This document shows positions 1 to 7,531 of a stretch of DNA of 12,328 bases, one piece after another. A program made the position numbers and the translations under genes. This DNA is from Thalassiosira profunda. Lineage: Eukaryota > Bacillariophyta > Thalassiosirophyceae > Thalassiosirales > Thalassiosiraceae. Each line of letters starts with the position of its first letter. Within the stretch, counting starts at the first letter, position 1. The stretch lies in assembly GCA_036939355.1 (NCBI GenBank), contig JALLAP010000862.1:1-12328 (forward strand), in the 5' to 3' direction. Under the pieces are notes generated by a model. It saw only the letters and a list, made by a program, of their open reading frames with translations, was not told where the DNA came from and ran no database searches.

Positions 1-176
1 GAGCCGATGCCGCCGTCATACCGGGAGAGGAAGGAGGACTTGTAAGATCCCCTCCGCTGGGTGCTGGGTTGGGGGTTGGGGCTCATGCTGCGCATCGACG
101 GCACTCGGGGGAGCTGCGGCGGCGGGGCGGAGGGGTCGAGGGGCAGGGTGTTGGCATGGCGCGGGGACAGCAGCAT
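1..176 (-). CDS. Hypothetical Ser/Pro-rich protein, N-terminal fragment (runs off left edge)
   Basis: The minus strand has an open frame from an ATG at 176-174 to the window edge, 58 complete codons with no stop. It begins MLLSPRHANTLPLDPSAPP and continues with SMRSMSPNPQPSTQRRGSYK and a segment ending SRYDGGIG. The ATG context is favourable (ACCACCATG). An in-frame stop lies upstream, inside the GTGAGAG stretch near 245-250, so this ATG is the natural start unless an upstream exon exists. The residues are rich in Ser, Pro and Arg and look like a disordered regulatory N-terminus. RRGS is a basophilic-kinase-type phosphosite pattern. No domain is visible and I do not recognise the protein. It is in tandem with MMS19 on the same strand. 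A 77-codon frame at 16-249 on the same strand overlaps it but reads as low-complexity shadow. Confidence 0.5.
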   Translation of the reverse strand, partial: MLLSPRHANTLPLDPSAPPPQLPRVPSMRSMSPNPQPSTQRRGSYKSSFLSRYDGGIG

Positions 177-410
177 GGTGGTGAGTTCCCGTCGACGGCG
201 GCAACAACAGCCCCAACAATTGCAATACCATCGAATTATGAGCTCTCACCGTGATGCACCGAGCCGACTATTATTGCATGCACCGAAAGAATCGATCGCG
301 TCGCCAGGGGAATCTGCCGCGGTCGTGCGCACGTCGAGAATTGACGGAGATGCACCTTCTTCTGAAATGGCTCCGAGAGAACGGCGCATCACCGCTCCTC
401 TCCTGCGGAG

Positions 411-440
411 GCTGAGACCTCGTCTCGGCTCTCTTTTTTG
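411..440 (-). promoter_or_regulatory. Possible promoter element resembling the ELP1/MMS19 block
   Basis: Read on the minus strand this is AAAAAAGAG, a 13-nt spacer, then TCTCAGC, with one more C just outside. The two promoter-block copies at 5607 and 10100 read AAAAATGAG, a 7-nt spacer, then TCTCAGCC. Half-sites and orientation relative to the downstream gene agree with the ELP1 copy. The centre contains GAGAC-CTC-GTCTC, a perfect 5-bp inverted repeat on the plus strand. It lies about 235 nt upstream of the left-edge ATG. The different spacer length makes chance similarity a real possibility. Confidence 0.25.
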
Positions 441-629
441 ATGAGTGGGGAGCTCTCGTCGGCACAAGCCCAGCACTTGGTGCACCCTGCCACGAGCGTC
501 TGCCTTCCTGATAGTGTGGTCAACAACACGGTCCGTTTGGGGGGCTATTGAGGCCGGGCGGAGGCCATGGTTGGGGGTGTCCGTGCTCAGCTGTTTTTGG
601 CCGCACATTTCAGCGCGTCGATGAGAGTT

Positions 630-698
630 GAAGAAGGTGCGTCATAGGTGTCTCTTTTTATTTAACGCATTTGTCGTCGTGAAGAAGGCGCGTCATAG
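630..698. repeat. Short direct repeat, two 18-nt copies 51 nt apart
   Basis: GAAGAAGGTGCGTCATAG at 630-647 recurs as GAAGAAGGCGCGTCATAG at 681-698 with one mismatch. The sequence between is T-rich and includes the minus-strand AATAAA. No function is apparent; a local tandem duplication that has since drifted is the simplest explanation. Confidence 0.5.
657..662 (-). terminator. Candidate poly(A) signal for MMS19
   Basis: AATAAA on the minus strand (TTTATT on plus), followed in the transcription direction by an A-run. It lies about 280 nt beyond the MMS19 stop codon, a long but possible 3' UTR. Diatom poly(A) signals are degenerate, so this is a weak call. Confidence 0.25.
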
Positions 699-943
699 TG
701 ACAGCAATAGTGGACAGTCTTGCGAGACAGGTATCCGATTTCTATCCCTTCACTTTTTGCCGCTGCAACAGAGAGGGGGACGGAGGGGGCTTCGTTACGG
801 CATCGTATCAGGTCTGAAGCAGGACCGCATCGGGCGAGAAGAGAAAGCGGTACTATACTTCCTCGCACAACTAAACGCAGGAGTTTGCGTTGAGGATAGA
901 AGCTGCTCACGGCCGCAAGGGGAAGGCAGCCAGCCATTCTATT

Positions 944-3900
944 TCATGCCAGGGTACACCAAACATTTCTCACTTGGACCACGGCGTTCCGCACAATGAT
1001 GGACGGGTGATCTACCGCCGCCGATAGAACTGCAACCACGTGATCTTTCTCTCTCATGACGGCATTGCGGGCGTGTGGGTGAGAGGCGACAGTCTCAAGG
1101 CACTGGAACACGAGCAGCTGCTTTGGAACATAGGCCTCGGATACTTCGGATGGAGAGCAGAGTAACAGGAGACTGGGAATGATGATGCCAACAAACTTCG
1201 TCACCTGACCGATGAGCAAACGATGATTAGCTGAGGCAACGCTTCAAAGCCTGGTAAACGCCACACCAGTACTTACATCTTTCGGGGATACGTTCAGCGT
1301 TTTGACCAGGGCCGCGAGGATGATCGATAGAACTTCCATCGGTTTGGTGGATATCTGCTCGGACCGAGCCAGTGCATCCAAATTCTTGGCGTAGTACACC
1401 AGCCCGGCCACCAGCGTTGGAAGTATCTGTTGGACGTTCGACTTTCCCAAGAGCGATGCAGGCAGACAGCACAGCATATGACAGACCACTGCCAGAATCC
1501 CGAGCGCAGGCGGGTCTTGCGACTTGGCCTGCACTTTCAGAGCCTTCAATAGAACGGGAAGAGTTTTGTGCGTCACGCGCTGCCTCCAGAACGGCCCTCC
1601 ATTCTGCACCGAAAGCATGCTGCCAAACGCAGAAGCGGGTATGGCGTATGCGTGCGAAGCGGGGTCCAATATTGGATGCTTCTTCCCTTGCTCGTTCGGC
1701 GTCGGGAGCTGGATTGCAGTGTCGCTGAAAGGAAATTGCGAGGTACCGGTGCAAGCCAGTTCCATCAGGAACGACGCGATCAGATCTCCAGTTTGAGAGT
1801 AACCACCTCCTTTGCATGCGGATATCGAGCCCTGAACAAGATAACGATTGAAGGTTCGTGAGTGGGCGGTGTTACGCGAAAGAGAGGGAAGTGATTGTGG
1901 CCGGCTTACCAATAAGCACAGGAATCCGATTGCATCTTGAAAGCTGGATTGCAATGACTCCATCGAAGCCTTCGCTTGTCTGGCAGATGCTCTTGGTGTG
2001 CTCTCGTCACCTAGTAGCTCCTTTTCCAACGAAGCCACAGAAGCAGCAACCGCAGGATGCACCACCTCCTGCAATATTGTTTTGACTGATTGGACGCCAT
2101 TAAACCCCTCGTCTGCATTGCTGTGGAAAAGTATTGACGAAAGACACGACGCTGCAGCCGATCTCGAATGAACATCTTGATCCGGGCTGACCGCGTATTG
2201 CGCAAGGAAAGGAATCATGGACCGCAATGTTTCTCGCGTAGCAGTGTCGTCTGCCTTCCATGCTCTGTTGTTCTCGAGAACGGCTGCCAACAGCGGGAAC
2301 GCAACGCAGAGTTTCACTCCGTCCCATTTCGACAGCGGTGGCAACACTTGGTCCACAAATTGCACTAGACTGCCGCACGAGGAGGCAGAAGAAGGGCACT
2401 GATACGCAGGTATCAGGAACGGGAGGATCGTGTACGCACGCTCAATGGTAACAAGAGCTTCCTCCTCGTCCTTTGCGCGCGACTCTGGCAGCTGCAACGT
2501 GCTCAGCCCCACTCCAATCTGATTAGTGGCCATCTTTTCTCTGACGCCGGAGACGTCCATGATGCTGTCTGCGACTAGTTGTGTTGGAGGCTCGCACAGA
2601 ACTTGAATCAGATCAGATGGACCGGAAGAAAGACCGTGGAACGCAGTGCCAACCTTTGGCCCACCATGGCGAACCAAGTATGCAAGTGCCCTCGCTGATG
2701 CTTTGGGATCTGTTCCACCCGATTGCAGTGCGACTATCATTCTTGATACGATCTCTGACACAATTCGTTCGGAGACAGGGGCCTTGCCATTGGCGCATGC
2801 CCTCGAAAGAATCATCCAGTCGTATCGGATGCCGTCCAACTTTGATGAGCTTGAGTCCGGCGACGTGGACGACGCGAGAATATCCGGAAGCAACGAAGTG
2901 GCCATGGCATTCATTGCATCGCAGTTGCTCGCAGCGGAATCGTCTTGGCACATGCCAAGGGCAATCACAGCTCCAAGCACTCTCGCGCAGGCCGTCCTCC
3001 ACTCGTCAATGTTCTTGCACTGGCTTTCATTTCCATCGAACAATGTAGAAGACATCAAGGAGATTGTTTTGTCCAGGGACGCCACGTCCTCTTTTCCTAG
3101 TCCAATCAAGTCGGCGGCTGTCATTATTGATTCCAAAGCACCAACAGCTGCCAAAGGCAGCGGACCAATCTCGTCTTCGCCAAGCGGCTCGTTCAATATA
3201 AACGTCACCTTTAGTATGGTGTCGGAGATGTAAGGAGACAGAGGGTGTGGATGCACCTGCACTCCCTCGTTTTCTCGTTCATGCTGTTGCAGTGCCACGC
3301 GGCAAGACGACACCAACGCTGCAACGCCACGCATTGCCGCGGCCATCTTTTCCTCGTCACGTGCATTCTGTTGGCTAGATTTGCCATTGGCGCCTTCTTC
3401 GGTGCTGTTGTTGGCCGAGTCCAATAGAGACAGCACTCCGAGGAACCGAGGGAAACATCCCTCCAGCACCTTGTTTAAAGTCGTGATCCCACCCTCGGCC
3501 GCCAAAGAGGCCAGATACGCTGTCGAGGCGCGTCCATGCATCCCTTGCGGTGCGGTCCCAAGGATCGGAGACAGATGTCTCAGAATGTCAACCACAAAGG
3601 CCTCCCAGAGTGCAGTTGTTGCATGCTCCAACGTATGAGCCAGAGACGACGAGAGCTTTCGCACGGCGCTCGCGAGGGATTTCGCATCCGGCGACACGGC
3701 CTCTTCGTGAACGCGCGCCAGGGACGACGACAGCTCGGACAAAAACGAAGGTGGGAGCCGTGCGACGTTCAATCCAGACATGCTGCTGCCCGGCGCTCCC
3801 TTCTTCGAGGAAGATGGCGGCAATAACAGAGACGAGAAGTCTCGAACAGCGTCCAACTTGTCGTCCACCTCCGACTCTGACCCATTTGAGGGAGGGTCGT

Positions 3901-5386
3901 ACTCCGACGATTTCGGCGGCTCCAGCCGCTCGAGGAACATTCGCGCCGCGAGCACAACCATAGTTTCCTCCTCTCCCTGGTCCGTCGATTGTTGACTTTG
4001 ATTGGGCGGGCTCGCGCAATCTACCCCTCTCTCGCAGAGCACCGCCATCAGCGCATCCTGCAACATTGCCGAAGTGATGCCGTGGGGATCGTTCTTCGGA
4101 GGCGTGAAGTGCACGGGATAGTAGGGCGCCACGGCGTCGAACACGTCCACGGAGGGAAACCTCGCTCCATCGCCACCACTTCCAGCTGCATCACCGTCGT
4201 TGGAATCGAACAGGGGCATCATCACCCGCTGCGTCTTGTTCAGCAGCCGCAGCAACTGCAGGAGGCACCGGGGATCCGTCTCCCCGTGCATGCACGAGGC
4301 CGCCAGCGACGCAAAGGCCGCCATGGAGTTCAACAGAGACGTAGGAGCGGAAGCGTTCTCCGCCTCATCTGCGCACGACGCAATCTGCAGCCGAAGCTTC
4401 CTCCACTTCGACTCATCTTTCTCCAACCCGTCCAGCGCCCCGTCCAGGAGATGAAAGCACATCGATCGCTTCGCCCGCGGCAGCTGCGACAGTCCGTCGG
4501 CCACGTTCGCCTCCGCCTCCCCCGTTTCGTACCCAGCGCCGCCCCCTCCCCACATGCCATCGTTCTTATTGGCTGGATCGGACGGGTCCCCCCGGCAGCG
4601 GTGCCGCACCCCCAGCGTGGCCAGCTCGACGCGCAGTTCCATGGATTGTCGTACCACCCCAAGGGCTTCGGCGAGGGGGGACCGTGGTGTTGATGCAGGA
4701 GAGGGCGATTGCTGCGTGGGGAAGATTTCCAGCTTGGACCGGAGCAGCGCCGCCAGGGCCGTGACGGCTGCATCCCTCACATCGTCTGCCGTAAACGAGG
4801 CGGAGGTCCCGTTGGATGGCTCGGCGGCTTTTTGCTGTTGCATCTCTTGCAACTGCTTCGTCACCTCCTCCGGCGCCAAGTTCGCCCCATCAACATAGTC
4901 CATCGGCACATCCCCGCCCTCCCCTTTGCCATCCTCTTCCTCGCGGCGTTCCGGGCGGCACAACCCCGCCAAGAACTGGCCGACCGCCTGCCGCACCCCC
5001 TGGGTCAGCGAATTGCACCCCTCCAGAGCGCCCAACAAACAAAATAGGGCGCGGCCCCTGGCGTCCCAACGGGGCGACGTGACGGCCGGTCCGAGGGCGG
5101 AGACGAGCGACGCCAACGCCCCGTTGGGGGTGGCATGCGACGCGTGCGACAGGTCCTGCTGGACGGTCGACGATGCGGTCCGGGGCGTGGACGGGGTCGC
5201 TGTGGATGCGTCCGCGGCAGGGGGTCGGGAAAGGGTTTCGAAGTGGACGCGGGCCTCTTTTTGCAGGCGCGCGGCTATGGCATCGGTGCCGCCTGGAGGG
5301 GCATTGTCGGCGGTCGATTCGGCCGCGCCGAGGCAGAGGTCGAGCCACTGCTGGAACGGCGATGCTGATGCACCTTGCTCGCTCAT
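944..5386 (-). CDS. MMS19: MMS19, cytosolic Fe-S assembly targeting / nucleotide excision repair protein
   Basis: MMS19 is the HEAT-repeat adaptor of the CIA targeting complex (with CIAO1 and CIAO2B in animals). It passes Fe-S clusters to DNA polymerases, XPD and other nuclear or cytosolic enzymes. Model: exons 5386-1910, 1831-1277 and 1204-944, giving 1430 residues. The family signature HFTPPKNDPHG (about residues 418-432) is nearly identical to the conserved MMS19 N-terminal motif. The helical repeats near residue 1240 contain WRQRVTHKTLPVLLKAL, matching the family's RQRFFT..LP segment. The last exon ends VRNAVVQVRNVWCTLA, the usual MMS19 C-terminal HEAT. The protein is longer than the roughly 1000 residues usual for the family; the extra length is acidic and Ser-rich low-complexity inserts. 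An upstream in-frame ATG at 5506 exists, but the 40 residues it would add look like non-coding upstream sequence, and MSEQGASASPFQQWL at 5386 is the better start. Confidence 0.92.
1205..1276 (-). other. MMS19 intron 2 (72 nt, phase 0)
   Basis: The donor is GAT|GTAAGT at 1276 and the acceptor is GGTCAG|GTGACG ending at 1205, with a CTAATC branch-like site at 1230-1225, about 20 nt before the acceptor. Without splicing the frame stops at 1244, and the conserved C-terminal HEAT repeat in the 1204-944 exon would be lost. Splicing joins SPKD to VTKFVG in frame. An earlier AG, at the end of the sequence GCCTCAG, leads to an immediate stop. Confidence 0.88.
1832..1909 (-). other. MMS19 intron 1 (78 nt, phase 0, free of stops)
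   Basis: The donor is GTAAGC at 1909, the acceptor TTGTTCAG|G ends at 1832, and a pyrimidine-rich stretch lies between. The length is a multiple of three and no stop occurs in frame, so the frame stays open whether or not it is spliced. Retention would insert 26 residues (VSRPQSLPSL... ending RYLVQ) between FLCLL and GSISACK. The insert does not read like HEAT-repeat sequence, while both flanks do. The size matches the well-supported second intron. Confidence 0.65.
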
Positions 5387-5606
5387 CTCGAGTGTATCTA
5401 TGATTATGATGTGTCGACTTTGTTGCAATACTAAAGTGTGTCCTCCCCAAGAGAGACCGCCGTCGCCGCCAGTCGAGACCGAATCGCCGGTGCCCACCAC
5501 CGACAAAGTAAGGCGTGGCGGCCCGACTGCCAGCAGGGGAGGGCGAGGGGGCGGCTGGGAGCTGGGGGGGCGGGAGCGGACGGAGGGCGGAGGGGAGCTA
5601 GCGCGG
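5387..5606. promoter_or_regulatory. MMS19 upstream region / 5' UTR
   Basis: Non-coding sequence between the MMS19 start and the duplicated promoter block. Next to MMS19 (5391-5440) it is relatively AT-rich; further out it becomes a G-rich stretch on the plus strand (about 5530-5600). The plus-strand frames through it are MMS19 antisense or low complexity. MMS19 transcription should start within or just beyond this region. Confidence 0.4.
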
Positions 5607-5665
5607 CGCAGAAAAATGAGCGATCAATCTCAGCCACTCATTTTCGCCGCCTCACCTTCCTTCAC
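5607..5665 (+). promoter_or_regulatory. Promoter-like block, left copy
   Basis: The 33-nt segment 5607-5639 (starting CGCAGAAAAATGAGCGATC) matches 10100-10132 upstream of ELP1 with one mismatch. It is followed in both places by TTTTCGCC and then the 14-mer TCACCTTCCTTCAC (5652-5665 here, 10155-10168 at ELP1). The spacer between the two parts is 12 nt here and 22 nt there. In this copy only, AAAATGAG and CTCATTTT form an 8-bp inverted repeat around the core, so the element is nearly symmetrical and could serve MMS19 on the minus strand as well. The promoter role is inferred from its position before start codons. Confidence 0.55.
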
Positions 5666-5721
5666 TTCCTTCAGCCGCCCGCGCCCACCGCGCCCACTCT
5701 CTCTTTGCAACCCGCCGACCG

Positions 5722-5781
5722 ATGTGGAACCTGGCCCTCCAGCGATGCGGAACCCGAGGAATGATGCGGTCGCCGTGGTAG
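5722..5781 (+). pseudogene. ELP1-like 5' relic (about six matching codons, then stop)
   Basis: Downstream of the left promoter block, an ATG at 5722 opens MWNLALQRCGTRG and stops at 5779-5781. ELP1 at 10194 begins MRNLALALEV. At the DNA level ATGTGGAACCTGGCCCTC matches ATGCGAAACCTGGCCCTC at 16 of 18 positions; similarity ends there. A second ATG at 5744 reads MRNP, also reminiscent of the ELP1 start. Taken with the promoter block, this looks like a broken copy of the ELP1 5' end, not a gene. The match is short, so independent origin cannot be excluded. Confidence 0.4.
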
Positions 5782-5791
5782 GGTTGGTATT

Positions 5792-5936
5792 GTAATTTGT
5801 GTTTACAATAGCTTAGCTACTTTGATCTTTGGTCTTGTTGTTGCGTGTTTTGGCTTTTGGCTTNGTAATTTGTGTTTACAATAGCTTAGCTACTTTGATC
5901 TTTGGTCTTGTTGTTGCGTGTTTTGGCTTTTGGCTT
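5792..5936. repeat. 72-bp direct duplication around a single N (likely assembly join)
   Basis: The 72 nt at 5792-5863 are repeated exactly at 5865-5936, with the only ambiguous base of the window, N, at 5864. Perfect identity exactly abutting an N is what an unmerged overlap between contig ends looks like, so the true sequence probably has one copy. The unit is T/G-rich and contains the stem-loop ATTGTAA-tttgtgt-TTACAAT (5789-5809, beginning just outside the unit). Confidence 0.8.
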
Positions 5937-6509
5937 TTGCTTTTGCGGGTGGTAAAACAGGTAAATAAACCCGCGCTCGCGCCGAGGCCGGTCGGGCTGT
6001 GGCCTCCGCTCCCGGGCGGCCTCTGCCCGCGCCTCCTCCCAGGGCATCTTCGGCGGTCCGCTCATCGTCGCGTGGGGGGGCCGAGAGATCCAAAATCAGT
6101 CCAGTTAAGTACTTACCTAGAGCTACTACGATACCTCCCACTCTGTACCTACGCGTCCATAGCAGAGCACAGCTGTTTGCTGCTCCTCATAATTTTCACT
6201 TGGGGATCGAACGAAAGGCAATTCGTTTGTTCCGTCGAGGGATAGGATTTGACGCTTTTTCTACGGCGCACAAGGCTCATTTATCGATCGGATATCTCCT
6301 TTCAGGTGAGTGTGGTGCTGGGCGGGCTGTGCTTCGCCCGCCGGCGCGTGGATGAACGCGCTGGGCGAAGGAGGATACACTTCGTGTGCTCGACCATCGA
6401 GTTTGGCCGCGCTGTCGGGGGCAGCGGCGGGCCGCATCGCATCGGCTTGTAGTAGGACATCGTCTGCGAGCACAAGATGTGTTCCGAGTAGCAAAGCGCC
6501 GGCGATAAG
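5937..6509. other. No gene recognised; GC-rich then mixed sequence
   Basis: After the duplicated segment comes a very GC-rich stretch (about 5970-6090) and then mixed sequence. Frames of 67-138 codons on both strands show no domain or natural-looking start. A 7-bp GC-rich inverted repeat GGCGGGC/GCCCGCC with an 8-nt loop lies at 6321-6342. A donor-like AG|GTGAGT occurs at 6304-6311, so part of this region may be transcribed leader. Confidence 0.4.
6321..6342. repeat. GC-rich inverted repeat (potential hairpin)
   Basis: GGCGGGC at 6321-6327 and GCCCGCC at 6336-6342 pair perfectly around the loop TGTGCTTC. There is no T-run, and bacterial-type termination is not expected in this genome. Function unknown. 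Confidence 0.4.
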
Positions 6510-7172
6510 GTGAGAACACAAGATGTACACATCGCGGGCGGAGACACCTCGCCGCCCTCTATCTTCTCGCTCTAACGAATACAGCTCCGCTCTCCTATCA
6601 CGTCCGCTATTGCTAGCATCAGATGTGCGAAAAAGGCGTCGGCGGCTGTTCAGATCGGCGGTTCAGTGTCTTCACAAGCCGGTGAGTTCCACTTTGTGAT
6701 GTACTCAGTGTATCTTTCCACCAATCTTTGCTATTGTCTAATCAACTCATCGTCTCTCCTGCCTCTCGCATACTCCTTCTGCTGCAATGTACATGGTGCA
6801 GGCGCGAGAAAGCTCTTGTGGGTGATACCAAGTCCAATGCAATCATATGTGTGAGTGCTCATTCATGTGCACGATGTATCTTAACGATGTAAATTGCACA
6901 GAATTGTCATAAATGGCCATTCAATCTTTCACCCTCTCCAATATGACAATACATTGACATACCTTGTCTTTTTCTTCCACAATCTTGCTGTCTACAGGCA
7001 CGATCGAGGCGAGGCCCACATGTGGCAGATTGTGAAGAGGATACCTATTGCGGTAAGATGTATTGCAATGGTTAGGCCGCCAATAATTGTGCCGCGATCG
7101 TCAATATTCCTCTCAATCTGACAAATCGATGTCTTTTCTATCCCCCTTTTCCGCATTTGCCGCCGTCCACAG
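6510..7172 (+). other. Series of candidate small GT-AG introns (leader exons or small gene)
   Basis: Four candidates run in series: 6510-6584 (GTGAGA to TACAG, CTAAC branch-like site, 75 nt), 6682-6801 (GTGAGT to GTGCAG, 120 nt), 6851-6997 (GTGAGT to CTACAG, 147 nt) and 7053-7172 (GTAAGA to CCACAG, CTGAC upstream, 120 nt). The exons left between them are 97, 49 and 55 nt. Starting at ATG 6623 (MCEKGVGGC), phases 2, 0 and 1 join in an open frame through 7173 into the frame of the 7532 gene. A second chain through the same exons, reading RKLLWVIPSPMQ then MWQIVKRIP, is also open. Neither translation is recognisable. These may be 5' UTR exons of the downstream gene, its first coding exons, or a separate gene. 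Confidence 0.35.
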
Positions 7173-7531
7173 GCTCCGTGGCCGGGCATTGCCTGGGTAT
7201 CCTTTCGCTCCTCTTCAAACGAGCATACGGCGTATTCTTGTTACGTACTCTTCACTCTCAACTCGTCTCACCTCTCACCTTCACTTTGTTTGCCTCACTT
7301 CCCACATCACCTCGACGGACGCTGCTCTCGTCGCGGCCGCCACGTCCCCCGCCCACACGCCCACACCGCCGCCCACGCCCCCCTGGTGCCTCCTCCAACG
7401 ATGTGGCCACTGATTCCTGCGCCGCTATCGCCGCCGTGGCCGCCACCGTCGTGCCATCCATCGCCATCACGCCGACACATCATGATGTTGCGACCTCTCC
7501 CGCGTCGCAGCAGCACGCCCCCCTCAACACA
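7173..7531 (+). promoter_or_regulatory. Upstream/5' UTR region of the composite gene
   Basis: A strongly pyrimidine-rich stretch at about 7240-7310 (repeated CTCTCAC/CACCTTCAC-like runs) resembles the short pyrimidine-rich segment just upstream of ELP1 at 10130-10168, which suggests transcription start near here. The plus-strand frame is open through the region, but its translation is Pro/Ala/Arg low complexity. Confidence 0.3.

Larger units (their letters stand above)
177..943. other. Intergenic region between MMS19 and the left-edge gene
   Basis: I see no convincing coding region. The frames that cross it on either strand (for example 246-608 minus and 628-999 plus) have no recognisable domain and end in compositionally random tails. 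It should hold the MMS19 3' end and the promoter of the left-edge gene. Visible structure: a palindrome-containing element at 411-440, an AATAAA on the minus strand at 657-662, and a direct repeat at 630-647/681-698. Confidence 0.5.

Noticed and set aside
1227..1817. 196-codon minus frame within MMS19
   Set aside because: Alternate frame of the MMS19 C-terminal exon, which is clearly coding in the frame carrying the RQRVTHKTLP motif.
4926..5795. 289-codon plus frame antisense to the MMS19 N-terminus
   Set aside because: No domain and biased composition. It spans MMS19 coding, its 5' flank and the relic, so it is not a plausible gene.
5937..7531. Transposon or retroelement as carrier of the intervening segment
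   Set aside because: I found no transposase, integrase or reverse-transcriptase motif, no long terminal repeats and no convincing terminal inverted repeats.
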